From positions 179,699 through 243,698 of the forward strand of contig NZ_RBXA01000004.1 of the NCBI RefSeq assembly GCF_003634755.1: a stretch of DNA of 64,000 nucleotides, given 5' to 3'. Under the pieces are notes generated by a model that was not told where the DNA came from, made no database searches, and saw only the letters and a list, made by a program, of their open reading frames with translations. Made by a program: the position numbers and the translations under genes. Source of the stretch: Flavobacterium limicola (lineage in GTDB: Bacteria > Bacteroidota > Bacteroidia > Flavobacteriales > Flavobacteriaceae). Shown here in pieces: positions 52,150 through 62,128 of this stretch. Numbering within the stretch: position 1 is the stretch's first letter; each line of letters starts with the position of its first letter.

Positions 52150-52311
52150 ATATTCTACTCACAGAAAGATACTTTAGGCCATTATTTAAAATTCCCTTCA
52201 GGCAAAATAATTTTGCTATATTTGTTTCAAACCAACTTTATTTAGTACCAAAACAGACTAAATGTTAATTGAAATAAAGCTGTTACCCAACCAAAATTTA
52301 AACCACAACTA

Positions 52312-53619
52312 ATGAAAAAAACTATTCTTTTTGCTGGCTTATTTACGTATTCTATTTTTGCTGCAGCACAAAATTCCGATCTAAAAACCAAAGTGGCTCA
52401 AAAAGCAGCATCTTTAGAATCTAAAGTCAGTTCTTGGCGAAGAGATTTTCACCAAAACCCCGAATTAGGCAATCGAGAATTCAAAACAGCCGAAAAAATA
52501 GCGGTGCATTTGCGATCGTTGGGTATAGAAGTACAAACTGGCGTAGCCAAAACTGGTGTTGTAGGTATTTTAAAAGGAGGAAAACCCGGTCCCGTAGTCG
52601 CTCTTCGAGCCGATATGGATGCATTACCCGTAACCGAAAGAGTAAATATTCCTTTTGCTTCCAAAGCAATGGGAGAATATAACGGTCAGCAAGTAGGCGT
52701 CATGCATGCATGCGGACACGATTCGCATATTGCCATGCTGATGGGAACAGCTGAAATCCTCGCTTCTATAAAAAGTGAATTAAAAGGAACAGTAAAATTC
52801 ATTTTCCAACCTGCAGAAGAAGGACCGCCCGAAGGTGAAGAAGGTGGAGCTGCATTAATGGTTAAAGAAGGTGTTCTGGAAAACCCAAAAGTTGATGTGA
52901 TCTTTGGATTACACATCAGCGCAGAAACCGAAGTCGGCAAAATCAATTACCGACCAAAAGGAGCCATGGCGTCATCGGACTGGTTCAAAATAAAAATAAA
53001 AGGAAAACAGTCCCACGGAGCCAGCCCATGGCAATCCATAGATCCTATTGTTACGGCTTCCCAAATAATATTGGGATTGCAGACTATCGTGAGTCGCAAT
53101 GTAGATCTCACAGAATCAGCAGCTGTGGTTAGTGTCGGGAAAATCACATCCGGTGTGAGAAGCAATATTATTCCAGAAGAACTTGAAATGGCCGGTACAA
53201 TTCGCACATTAGACAAAAAAGTACAGGAAATGATTCACAACCGAGTGAAACAAATAACCACCAACATTGCAGAAAGTGCCGGAGCAACCGCTGAAATAAG
53301 CATTACAAAACAAACATTGATCACGTACAACGACCCAATACTAACCGAAAAAATGCTACCAACACTGGAAGCGGTGGCTGGAAAAAATAATGTGGTATTA
53401 ACACCCGCAGCAACTGGAGCAGAAGATTTTTCATACTATCAAGACAAAGTTCCTGGACTTTTCTTTTTCCTTGGTGGAATGCCAAAAGGCAAAAATCCTG
53501 CGGAAACAGCCTCACATCATACACCTGATTTTTATATTGACGAAGGTGGTTTTGTGTTAGGAATGAAAACTATGTCCGAATTAACCATCGATTATATGAA
53601 AATGAATGCTAAAAAATAA
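52312..53619 (+). CDS. secreted M20D amidohydrolase
   Basis: A 435-residue exported enzyme (signal about 1-19, FAAAQ). The M20D/amidohydrolase motifs are visible: RRDFHQNPELGNREF, ALRADMDALPV, the metal-binding HACGHDSH and the Glu pair in FQPAEEG. Such enzymes hydrolyse N-acyl amino acids or hippurate-like amides. It is monocistronic and followed by a very long hairpin at 53641-53684. Confidence 0.92.
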   Translation: MKKTILFAGLFTYSIFAAAQNSDLKTKVAQKAASLESKVSSWRRDFHQNPELGNREFKTAEKIAVHLRSLGIEVQTGVAKTGVVGILKGGKPGPVVALRADMDALPVTERVNIPFASKAMGEYNGQQVGVMHACGHDSHIAMLMGTAEILASIKSELKGTVKFIFQPAEEGPPEGEEGGAALMVKEGVLENPKVDVIFGLHISAETEVGKINYRPKGAMASSDWFKIKIKGKQSHGASPWQSIDPIVTASQIILGLQTIVSRNVDLTESAAVVSVGKITSGVRSNIIPEELEMAGTIRTLDKKVQEMIHNRVKQITTNIAESAGATAEISITKQTLITYNDPILTEKMLPTLEAVAGKNNVVLTPAATGAEDFSYYQDKVPGLFFFLGGMPKGKNPAETASHHTPDFYIDEGGFVLGMKTMSELTIDYMKMNAKK

Positions 53620-53640
53620 TTTCGAGCAAACAGAAAATTT

Positions 53641-53684
53641 TAAAGAACTACAACCGAAAAGAGATTTTCGGTTGTAGTTCTTTA
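53641..53684. terminator. long perfect hairpin, likely terminator
   Basis: Twenty-base arms (TAAAGAACTACAAC... pairing with ...GTTGTAGTTCTTTA) around loop GAGA, with no mismatch. The T tail is short, so it may serve more as a 3'-end stabiliser. Confidence 0.75.
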
Positions 53685-54815
53685 AATTAACAAACCACTG
53701 ATTTATAATGTCTTAAATTATTTTTAGTTTGTTTTTTAATAATTCTACCTCGGTCTTTCATATTTATATTCACTGCAATATGGCGGTAAAGTTGTGACGA
53801 AAAGCTTCATAGTGAATTTTATGAAGAAGGTTGTAAATAAAAATATTAAAAACATATTTAAAAAAAGAAAAAAAATCCTTTGATCTCATCTTAGAAAAAG
53901 CGGTTGATCAAACAATTAAAAGAAAAATATTATATTTTAAAAAGTTTGCTATTAAAAATAAGTAGGGGAAAAATAAAGTTATATAGACATAAAACGAGAA
54001 AGGAAATAAAAAATTAATCTGTAGAAATGATTTTAAAAAGAAATAAATTCTCAATTTTCGCAAACAAGTTAAAGTCTATCAATACAATGAAAAAATTATT
54101 TATTCAAAACAAACTAGATACAAATTAGGATGAACTATCGGAACTACTTGGGAAATGGTACAATTATAACACCACGATTATCCATTTAAAAAAAAATACT
54201 ACCACCAAAAAGGATTCAACACAAACAAATCATCTAAGAATCATACAAGTAACAATGAACTTATAGAGAATTACTATTCAGAAAAATAAGTGTTATATAC
54301 CCGGTGAGACTTTAGTGTAAAAACAAGTACTTCAAAGTACTAAAGAATAAATTTGTCAAGAAACGCTATCTTAAACATACTTTAAATTGAATCGTGACTA
54401 GCGTAAAATCGAGTCTAAACAATGCTTCAGACAATACATTTATGCATTACAACCGATAACGATATCGGCACGAGATTAATAATGAGAAAATACCCCAATG
54501 CCGCTGCAAGTATCTACTCCGCTACTAAACTTTCCAAGTATGCTAATAATCTGGATAATATCCCCCTACTATTTTCACTCGTTAAATTTTTTTCGACTTT
54601 TTCAAATTCGTTAAAAGTAGAAATAAAATAATTAATGATATAAAATTAAGAAGGTTAACAACAATACTTTTCTTTTATTCACAAAAAAGTTTAATTATAT
54701 CATTTTTAAAATAAGAAGTATTAGCCCCAAAAATTTGGTTAACATAAAAATTACAATAACACCAAAGTGTTCAATTTTACAATACGCATTCAAATATGAC
54801 AATTCTTCTTGATTT
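53685..54815. other. 1.1 kb gene-free, very AT-rich stretch
   Basis: No convincing gene on either strand: reading frames are short and their composition is not protein-like. A 45-codon open segment around 54130-54265 reads DELSELLGKWYNYN... but has no start context and no recognisable family. Possibly decayed DNA. Confidence 0.6.
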
Positions 54816-56378
54816 CTATTTATTCAAAATCGCCCCAATCATCAATGCACATTTCTCGCCATCAATAGCGGCGGATATGATTCCGCCTGCATAACCTGCG
54901 CCTTCTCCACAAGGATATAGACCTTTTATTTGAACATGTTCATAGGTCAATGGATCTCTTGGAATACGCACTGGTGATGATGTTCTTGATTCTGGAGCAT
55001 GAAGTATGGCTTCATTTGTCAAATAACCACGCATCGATTTTCCAAATTCAGTGAATCCTTCTCGCAAAATTTGCGTTAAAAATTCAGGAAAAACCTGTCC
55101 CATTTCTACTGAAGTCGTTCCGGGAACATATGACGTTTTAGGAATATCCGACGAAACTCTGTTTTGTGTAAAATCAATCATGCGTTGCGCAGGAACCTTT
55201 TGGCTTTCACCAGCCAAGTGCCAGGCGCGTTGTTCGATACTTTTTTGGAATTCCATTCCAGCCAAAGCACCAAATTTAGCAAATGGTTTAAAATCTTCCA
55301 GTTGCAATTCGATTACAATTCCAGAATTGGCAGTAGCCTGATCTCTTTTGGATGGTGACCAACCATTGGTAACCACTTCACCGGGACTCGTAGCACAAGG
55401 TGCAATCACGCCGCCAGGACACATACAAAAGGAATACATTCCCCTTCCTCCTACTTGTTTCACGATAGAATACGGAGCTGGAGGTAAGAATTCCCCACGA
55501 TAATCACAACTATACTGAATACTATCAATTAGCGATTGTGGATGTTCTGCCCTGACGCCCAAGGCAAAAGGTTTGGCCTCGATAAAAATCTGTTTTCGAT
55601 CCAATAATTCAAATATATCACGAGCCGAATGGCCTGTGGCCAAAATAAGTTTACTAGCAAGAATCGTTTCCCCTTTGTGAGTAACTATACCCTGCACTTC
55701 ATTGTTTTTTATTAAAATATCAGTCAATCGGGTTTCGAACAAAACCTGTCCGCCACATTCGATAATTTTCTCTCGAATGTCCTGAATGATTTGTGGTAAT
55801 TTGTTGGTACCAATATGAGGATGCGCTTCAATCAAAATATCTTCCGAAGCTCCAAAAGCGACAAACAATTCCAAAACGCGCGTTACATCACCTCTTTTTT
55901 TAGAACGGGTGTATAGCTTCCCGTCCGAGTAGGTTCCTGCTCCGCCTTCGCCAAAACAATAATTGGAGTCTTCATTTACAAGATGATCCACATTGATGGC
56001 TTTCAAATCTCGACGTCTGCCTCGGACATCTTTTCCACGCTCAACAACAATTGGTTTCAAGCCCAGTTCTATTAATTGCAAAGCAGCAAAAAGTCCTGCA
56101 GGTCCAGCGCCAACAATAATTACTTCTTGAGCTCCAGCCACATTACCATAATCTGGAAGTTGTATTTTTTGCCCTTGAAAAGGTTCTCCTTTCAAATAGA
56201 TTATAACCTTAAGATTTATTTTTATCGCTTTTTGACGAGCATCAATCGATCGTTTTAAAATAGAAACATGCTGAATTTCATTTACAGGAACGGCAATTTG
56301 TTTCGATAAATGATTTTTCAACAACAAATCATTTGCTGCAATTTCTGGAGAGACTTGTAATAAGAGTTCTTGAGGCAT
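54816..56378 (-). CDS. uncharacterised FAD-dependent dehydrogenase (COG2509)
   Basis: A 520-residue flavoprotein with an N-terminal extra domain (about 1-85), then the Rossmann FAD site VIIVGAGPAGLFAA and the highly conserved CFGEGGAGTYSDGKLYTR. YSFCMCPGGVIAPCAT and the C-terminal GLYPCGEGAGYAGGI complete the COG2509 pattern. The substrate is unknown; electron-transfer or thiol-related roles have been suggested. Monocistronic. Confidence 0.88.
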   Translation of the reverse strand: MPQELLLQVSPEIAANDLLLKNHLSKQIAVPVNEIQHVSILKRSIDARQKAIKINLKVIIYLKGEPFQGQKIQLPDYGNVAGAQEVIIVGAGPAGLFAALQLIELGLKPIVVERGKDVRGRRRDLKAINVDHLVNEDSNYCFGEGGAGTYSDGKLYTRSKKRGDVTRVLELFVAFGASEDILIEAHPHIGTNKLPQIIQDIREKIIECGGQVLFETRLTDILIKNNEVQGIVTHKGETILASKLILATGHSARDIFELLDRKQIFIEAKPFALGVRAEHPQSLIDSIQYSCDYRGEFLPPAPYSIVKQVGGRGMYSFCMCPGGVIAPCATSPGEVVTNGWSPSKRDQATANSGIVIELQLEDFKPFAKFGALAGMEFQKSIEQRAWHLAGESQKVPAQRMIDFTQNRVSSDIPKTSYVPGTTSVEMGQVFPEFLTQILREGFTEFGKSMRGYLTNEAILHAPESRTSSPVRIPRDPLTYEHVQIKGLYPCGEGAGYAGGIISAAIDGEKCALMIGAILNK

Positions 56379-56573
56379 TTTTTTAGATTATTCGATTTTA
56401 GATTATTTGAATTTTAAAAAGGTATAAAATAATCCAGGTACAAAAGTAGTATTTTGTACTGACTTCTTGTTATTGAAAGAAGAATCCATTTTCAAATTCT
56501 CAAATTTGCCTATTTTCGAATTAGACTTTGTAACTTTGGTGCTTTAAATCTATGAACCATTGAACCTCATAAA

Positions 56574-56813
56574 ATGTCTAGAAAAATAAAACTGATTTGG
56601 GATTTCCGTGGACCAGCATCCGCAAAAACAGCTGAACACCATGAAATTCATTTGAAAGAATACATCGCCATTGAAAAATTACCGTTGAATATAACTGGCT
56701 TCGAAATTCAAAGCGAGATGCAAGCCATCGCTTTTATGGTTGTCACCGATGAAAATATGATTCAGGTTCGCGATGCTTTGAAACCGCATCGAGGAGAGTT
56801 GTATACAGCCTAA
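56574..56813 (+). CDS. conserved 79-residue protein of unknown function
   Basis: A small soluble protein: KIKLIWDFRGPASAKTAEHH, then a strand-helix C-terminal part ending PHRGELYTA. It has a clean ATG and I recognise it as a conserved Bacteroidetes hypothetical, without function. It is convergent with recQ, an AAAGTC-type inverted repeat lying between. Confidence 0.8.
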   Translation: MSRKIKLIWDFRGPASAKTAEHHEIHLKEYIAIEKLPLNITGFEIQSEMQAIAFMVVTDENMIQVRDALKPHRGELYTA

Positions 56814-56883
56814 AGTCGTAAAGTCAATGCTCAAAATGTAAAAAAACACTAAACAGGCTAAAATTTTTGACTTTAAGACTTTA
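56811..56883. terminator. AAAGTC-type inverted repeat between convergent genes
   Basis: TAAAGTCGTAAAGTCAA (56811-56827) pairs with TTGACTTTAAGACTTTA (56867-56883) at 16 of 17 positions with a 39-base loop. It starts at the stop codon of the 79-residue gene. It resembles the hairpin at 7486-7529. Confidence 0.5.
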
Positions 56884-56893
56884 GACTTTATGA

Positions 56894-59089
56894 CTAATTT
56901 GCTACTTCACTGATGAATTTAATTCGCATCAAACGCAATTCATCAATATCATAATCCCCTTCAAATTCCTTGAGTGCGTTTTCTATATTATCGGATTCAG
57001 ATTCCATGAAATAATCGTGAATTTCTTCCTGCTGATCATCATCAAGCATATCGTCAATCCAATATTTGATATTCAGTTTGGTTCCGGAATACACAATTTG
57101 CTCCATTTCTTTAATTAGAGCATCCATGTTAATTCCTTTGGCGGAAGCGATATCATCCAATGATAATTTTCTGTCGATATTTTGAATAATATAGAGTTTA
57201 TTTACGGAGTTAACCCCGGTAGATTTAACCACTAAATCCTCAGGACGAATGATGTCATTTTCGGCAACGTATCGGCTTATTAATTCTAAAAATTCCTTGC
57301 CGTATTTTTTAGCTTTTCCTTCTCCAACCCCATGAATATTGATTAATTCTTCTTGGTAAATCGGATATTTCAGAGCCATATCTTCCAGTGATGGATCTTG
57401 AAAAACTACAAAAGGCGGAACTCCAACTTTTTTGGCTACTTTTTTACGCAAATCACGCAACATACCCATCAGAACTTCATCAGCAACTCCTGTAGATTTT
57501 GAAGCCGTTACAATAGCCTCGTCTACGGTCTCATTATATTCATGATCTTCGGACATCATAAAGGACTCACGGTTTTTAATAAAATCCAATCCTTTCTTAG
57601 TAATTTTTACAATACCATAGGTTTCAATATCTTTAGATAAAAACCCAGCAACAAGAACTTGTCGCAATAAGGCCATCCAGTACTTTTCATCATGATCTGA
57701 ACCACATCCAAAAAAAGATTGTGTATCTGTTCTGTGTGCTTTAATCACTGCATTGACACGACCAATCAAGGTAAAAACAATTTCTTTTGATTTGTATAAA
57801 TGCTTCGTATCTCGAACTACTTCCAGTAGTTGTACTACTTGGTCTATGGCTTCGACTTTTGTTTTCGGGTTACGAACATTGTCATCCATATCAGCGCCTT
57901 CACCATTAACATCATCAAATTCCTCTCCGAAGTAATGAAGAAGAAACCTCCTTCTGGACATAGACGTTTCGGCGTAAGCTACGACTTCCTGCAACAAAGC
58001 AAATCCAATTTCCTGTTCGGCAACGGGTTTCCCCGACATGAATTTTTCTAATTTTTCAACATCTTTATAGGAGTAATAGGCTAGACAATGACCTTCACCT
58101 CCATCACGACCGGCACGACCCGTTTCCTGATAATAACTTTCCAATGATTTAGGGATATCATGGTGAATTACAAAACGAACATCCGGCTTATCAATTCCCA
58201 TCCCAAAAGCGATTGTTGCCACTACCACATCTACATCTTCCATTAGAAACATATCCTGATGTCTGGCACGGGTTTTAGCATCTAACCCAGCATGGTACGG
58301 AACAGCACTTATGCCGTTTACCTGCAAAACTTCGGCAATAGCCTCTACTTTTTTGCGGCTTAAACAATATATAATACCGGACTTCCCTTTATGTTGTTTG
58401 ATAAAACGAATAATATCCGATTCGATATTCTTCGTTTTAGTACGTACTTCATAATATAAGTTAGGTCTGTTGAATGATGCCTTAAAAGTAGTCGCATCAG
58501 TCATATCTAAATTTTTTAGAATATCTTCTTGTACTTTTGGCGTAGCAGTTGCAGTTAAACCTATAATGGGCACATCTCCCAGTTGCTTGATAATGTGCTT
58601 TAAGTTTCTATATTCTGGTCTAAAATCATGTCCCCACTCTGAAATACAATGAGCTTCATCAATAGCTACAAAAGATATGGTAACGTTTTTTAGAAAGTTC
58701 ACGTATTCTTCCTTAGTCAAAGACTCTGGAGCAACATACAATAACTTCGTCAATCCGGAAGTAATGTCTTTTTTTACTTGGGCAATTTCAGTTTTAGTAA
58801 GAGAAGAGTTTAAAACATGGGCAACGCCATTTTCAGAAGACAAACTTCTAATGGCATCCACCTGATTTTTCATCAAAGCGATTAAAGGCGATACTACGAT
58901 AGCAGTACCTTCCTGAATTAAAGCGGGCAATTGATAACAAAGTGACTTTCCTCCTCCAGTGGGCATAATAACAAATGTGTTTTGCTTATTAAGAAGACTT
59001 TTAATGACTTGTTCTTGCAAACCCTTAAATTGGCTGAAGCCAAAATATTTCTTTAATTCTTTGTGTATATCAATTTCGTTTGAATTCAT
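56894..59089 (-). CDS. recQ: ATP-dependent DNA helicase RecQ
   Basis: A 731-residue SF2 helicase: Walker A MPTGGGKSLCYQLPA, DEAH box in IDEAHCISEWGHDFRPEY, motif VI QETGRAGRDG, then RQC and an HRDC domain (about 525-600). A further acidic C-terminal region (about 600-731) ends RIKFISEVAN, as in other flavobacterial RecQ proteins. It unwinds DNA in recombination and repair. It is divergent from kdsD. Confidence 0.96.
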   Translation of the reverse strand: MNSNEIDIHKELKKYFGFSQFKGLQEQVIKSLLNKQNTFVIMPTGGGKSLCYQLPALIQEGTAIVVSPLIALMKNQVDAIRSLSSENGVAHVLNSSLTKTEIAQVKKDITSGLTKLLYVAPESLTKEEYVNFLKNVTISFVAIDEAHCISEWGHDFRPEYRNLKHIIKQLGDVPIIGLTATATPKVQEDILKNLDMTDATTFKASFNRPNLYYEVRTKTKNIESDIIRFIKQHKGKSGIIYCLSRKKVEAIAEVLQVNGISAVPYHAGLDAKTRARHQDMFLMEDVDVVVATIAFGMGIDKPDVRFVIHHDIPKSLESYYQETGRAGRDGGEGHCLAYYSYKDVEKLEKFMSGKPVAEQEIGFALLQEVVAYAETSMSRRRFLLHYFGEEFDDVNGEGADMDDNVRNPKTKVEAIDQVVQLLEVVRDTKHLYKSKEIVFTLIGRVNAVIKAHRTDTQSFFGCGSDHDEKYWMALLRQVLVAGFLSKDIETYGIVKITKKGLDFIKNRESFMMSEDHEYNETVDEAIVTASKSTGVADEVLMGMLRDLRKKVAKKVGVPPFVVFQDPSLEDMALKYPIYQEELINIHGVGEGKAKKYGKEFLELISRYVAENDIIRPEDLVVKSTGVNSVNKLYIIQNIDRKLSLDDIASAKGINMDALIKEMEQIVYSGTKLNIKYWIDDMLDDDQQEEIHDYFMESESDNIENALKEFEGDYDIDELRLMRIKFISEVAN

Positions 59090-59174
59090 TCTTTATTATG
59101 TGGTATTTTGTATAAATTTGCAACACCTAAAGGTACAAATTTCTTTTACACATACAAATTTTAATCATTCTGTT

Positions 59175-60140
59175 TTGATCACTAAAGAAAATATATTGGC
59201 CAGTGCCAAAAAAACCATTTTATCGGAAAGTAAATCGATTGCAAAACTTACTGATTATCTGGATGAAAACTTCATCGAAGCTACTCAAAAAATTTACAAT
59301 TCTAAAGGAAGACTAGTAGTTACAGGGATTGGAAAAAGCGCAATTATTGCTCAAAAAATGGTTGCTTCTTTTAATTCTACAGGAACGCCTTCGCTTTTTC
59401 TTCATGCTTCAGAGGCCATTCATGGAGATTTAGGAATGATTCAAAACGAAGATGTCATTATTTGCATTTCAAAGAGTGGTAACAGTCCGGAAATAAAAGT
59501 CCTGATCCCTCTCTTAAAACGTTTTGGAAACACTTTGATTGCAATAACCGGAAACATGACCTCCTTTTTGGCTAAAGGTTCTGATTTTGTTCTCAACACC
59601 ACAGTAGATGCCGAGTCTTGTCCGAATAATTTGGCCCCAACAAATAGCACTACCGCACAGTTAGTGATGGGTGACGCAATTGCCGTTTGCCTGATGGAAA
59701 TGCGCGATTTTAAACCCGAAGATTTTGCCGTCTACCATCCTGGAGGCGCATTGGGTAAGAAATTATTGTTGCGTGTAAAAGACATGTTAGAACACAGCCT
59801 AAAACCTATGGTTGCTCCGGAAGCTCCTATTAAGAAAGTCATTTTCGAAATTTCTGAAAAACGTCTTGGTGTAACTGCCGTGGTTGAAAATGACAAAGTA
59901 ATTGGAATTATTACCGATGGTGACATTCGAAGGATGCTAAGTGACAGAGATACTTTTGCCGATTTAACTGCAAGAGACATTATGACAAAAAATCCAAAAA
60001 CAACTTCTTCGGACGCTATGGTAGTGGAAGCATTGAATATAATGGAAGATTTTTCCATCACGCAATTAGTAGTTACAGACAATACTGAATACAAAGGCAT
60101 ATTGCACTTACACGATATTTTAAAAGAAGGAATACTATAA
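59175..60140 (+). CDS. kdsD: arabinose-5-phosphate isomerase (KdsD/KpsF)
   Basis: A 321-residue protein: SIS domain (about 35-165; TGIGKSAIIAQKMVASFNST, ICISKSGNSPEIK) and two CBS domains (about 205-321). It converts ribulose-5-P to arabinose-5-P, the first step to KDO for lipopolysaccharide. I place the start at TTG 59175 (LITKENILASAK), because homologues begin here and the in-frame upstream extension to 58959 would run through recQ. A -7 box TAAATTTG is at 59113-59120. The tatC ATG overlaps its stop. Confidence 0.93.
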   Translation: MITKENILASAKKTILSESKSIAKLTDYLDENFIEATQKIYNSKGRLVVTGIGKSAIIAQKMVASFNSTGTPSLFLHASEAIHGDLGMIQNEDVIICISKSGNSPEIKVLIPLLKRFGNTLIAITGNMTSFLAKGSDFVLNTTVDAESCPNNLAPTNSTTAQLVMGDAIAVCLMEMRDFKPEDFAVYHPGGALGKKLLLRVKDMLEHSLKPMVAPEAPIKKVIFEISEKRLGVTAVVENDKVIGIITDGDIRRMLSDRDTFADLTARDIMTKNPKTTSSDAMVVEALNIMEDFSITQLVVTDNTEYKGILHLHDILKEGIL

Positions 60141-60955
60141 TGGCAAAAAAAAACTTAAACGAAATGTCGTTTTTAGATCATCTTGAAGAATTAAGATGGT
60201 TATTAGTTCGAAGTACAATTGCAATATTAATTTTGGCTACCGTCACTTTTTTCATAAGTGATTATATTTTTGATGTCATCATTTTTGGTCCAACAGATGC
60301 TAATTTTATAACCTATCGATTTTTTTGTGACTTGTCCAATCAATTGGGTTTTGCCGAAAGCATTTGCGTAACCGAAATGCCTTTCATTATCCAAAATACG
60401 AATATGGAGGGTCAGATTAACGTTTTAATTTGGACGTGTATAACAGCCGGATTTATTCTTGGTTTCCCATTCATCCTATGGGAAGTTTGGAAATTTATAA
60501 GTCCTGCATTATATGATACGGAGAAAAAACACGCTAAACTTTTCATCTTTTCATCCTCCTTACTTTTCTTTTTGGGCGTACTCTTCGGTTATTATGTAAT
60601 TGTGCCGATGTCTGTCAATTTTTTCGCTACATTCACCATCAGTGATGTTGTAAAAAACCAATTTAGTATTGATTCTTACATTGGATTAGTAAAAACAAGT
60701 GTGATCGCTTGCGGATTGTTTTTTGAATTACCAATAATTATCTATTTCCTGACCAAACTAGGATTAGTAACACCGGATTTCTTAAGAAAATACTGGAAAT
60801 ATGCCGTAATTATCATTCTGATTGTGGCCGCAATTGTAACGCCTCCGGATGTGGTAAGCCAAATCATTGTAACCATTCCGATGTTGTTAATCTATGAAGC
60901 GAGTATCTTAATTTCAAAAATAGTAGTAAAAAATCAAAAAAAAGTAAATGGCTGA
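60140..60955 (+). CDS. tatC: twin-arginine translocase subunit TatC
   Basis: A 271-residue TatC with six helices: SFLDHLEELRWLLVRS at the N-terminus and the conserved FELPIIIYFLTKLGLVTPDFL in the middle. With TatA it exports folded proteins such as the asparaginase at 14822-15817. It overlaps kdsD by one base (TAATG) and the next gene by eight bases, so translation is coupled. Confidence 0.96.
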   Translation: MAKKNLNEMSFLDHLEELRWLLVRSTIAILILATVTFFISDYIFDVIIFGPTDANFITYRFFCDLSNQLGFAESICVTEMPFIIQNTNMEGQINVLIWTCITAGFILGFPFILWEVWKFISPALYDTEKKHAKLFIFSSSLLFFLGVLFGYYVIVPMSVNFFATFTISDVVKNQFSIDSYIGLVKTSVIACGLFFELPIIIYFLTKLGLVTPDFLRKYWKYAVIIILIVAAIVTPPDVVSQIIVTIPMLLIYEASILISKIVVKNQKKVNG

Positions 60956-61301
60956 TATAATTGAAGAATTCAACGAGTACCGTTCTAAAATGAACGAAAA
61001 ATTATTGGCAGACAATAATAAAATTGTAAAACGTATTTTTAATTTAGACACCAATGCATACGCCGCAGGAGCTTTGGATGTAAAAACCAAAGAATTACTG
61101 GGATTAGTAGCTTCGGCAGTTTTACGTTGTGATGATTGCGTAAAATACCATTTGGAAACCAGCCATAAAGAAGGTGTTACCAAAGAAGAAATGATGGAAG
61201 CTATGGGAATCGCAACACTTGTTGGTGGAACTATTGTAGTGCCTCATTTACGCAGAGCGTATGAATTCTGGGAAGCATTAGAAGAAAATGCAACCAAATA
61301 A
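60948..61301 (+). CDS. carboxymuconolactone decarboxylase family protein
   Basis: A 117-residue all-helical protein with the AhpD-like redox motif RCDDCVKYHL and LVGGTIVVPHLRRAYEF. It overlaps tatC by eight bases. In flavobacteria it is regularly found in this kdsD-tatC-lptB neighbourhood. It may be a thiol oxidoreductase; its substrate is unknown. Confidence 0.9.
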   Translation: MADIIEEFNEYRSKMNEKLLADNNKIVKRIFNLDTNAYAAGALDVKTKELLGLVASAVLRCDDCVKYHLETSHKEGVTKEEMMEAMGIATLVGGTIVVPHLRRAYEFWEALEENATK

Positions 61302-61321
61302 TTTGTTAAGAAACTAAATAG

Positions 61322-61362
61322 TTTAATCGGTTATTTGTTTATTTGACAAATAACCGATTAAA
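61322..61362. terminator. perfect 17-base-pair hairpin before lptB
   Basis: Arms TTTAATCGGTTATTTGT and ACAAATAACCGATTAAA around a seven-base loop, with no T tail. It lies in the 86-base gap between the CMD gene and lptB, and could be a weak terminator or an mRNA processing signal. Confidence 0.6.
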
Positions 61363-61387
61363 ATGTTAAACGATTAAATCTAAGAAC

Positions 61388-62128
61388 ATGAAATTAAGAG
61401 CCGAAAATCTAATCAAAACCTATAAGGGGCGCAGTGTTGTCAAAGGCATTTCGGTGGAAGTAAATCAAGGTGAAATCGTTGGACTTTTAGGGCCTAATGG
61501 AGCTGGAAAAACAACTTCTTTTTATATGATTGTGGGATTGGTTAAACCCAATTCAGGCAACATATTTCTAGACGACTTGAACATCACGGATTACCCGATG
61601 TACAAAAGAGCACAGCAAGGAATCGGATATTTGGCACAAGAAGCTTCTGTTTTTAGAAAATTAAGTATTGAAGACAATATACTAAGTGTTTTACAATTAA
61701 CTAAACTATCCAAAGCCGAGCAAGAAGCGAAGATGGAAAGCCTAATCGACGAGTTTAGCTTAGAACACATTCGTACCAACAGAGGTGATTTACTTTCCGG
61801 TGGGGAGCGACGACGTACTGAAATTGCACGTTGTCTGGCCACAGATCCAAAATTCATATTATTAGATGAACCTTTTGCAGGTGTTGACCCTGTTGCCGTA
61901 GAAGACATTCAGAGGATTGTAGCACAGCTAAAAAATAAAAATATTGGAATTCTAATTACGGATCACAACGTACAGGAAACCTTAGCCATTACGGACAAAA
62001 CCTACCTGATGTTTGAAGGTGGTATCCTAAAAGCAGGTAAACCAGAAGAATTAGTAGAAGATGAAATGGTGCGTCGAGTATATCTTGGACAAAATTTCGA
62101 ATTGAGAAAGAAAAAATTGGAGTTCTAG
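61388..62128 (+). CDS. lptB: lipopolysaccharide export ABC ATPase LptB
   Basis: A 246-residue ATPase: Walker A GPNGAGKTT, signature LSGGERRRTEIAR, Walker B FILLDEPFAGVDP, H-loop ITDHN. LptB powers the LptFG transporter that moves lipopolysaccharide to the outer membrane. It follows kdsD-tatC-CMD, uniting an early KDO gene with LPS export. Confidence 0.96.
   Translation: MKLRAENLIKTYKGRSVVKGISVEVNQGEIVGLLGPNGAGKTTSFYMIVGLVKPNSGNIFLDDLNITDYPMYKRAQQGIGYLAQEASVFRKLSIEDNILSVLQLTKLSKAEQEAKMESLIDEFSLEHIRTNRGDLLSGGERRRTEIARCLATDPKFILLDEPFAGVDPVAVEDIQRIVAQLKNKNIGILITDHNVQETLAITDKTYLMFEGGILKAGKPEELVEDEMVRRVYLGQNFELRKKKLEF

Noticed and set aside
54422..54631. 69-codon reading frame in the gene-free gap
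   Set aside because: No homology recognised, no leader or terminator, composition like random AT-rich sequence.
58959..59174. N-terminal extension of kdsD
   Set aside because: It runs antisense through the start of recQ; homologues begin at the ITKENILASAK segment and a -7 box lies at 59113-59120.
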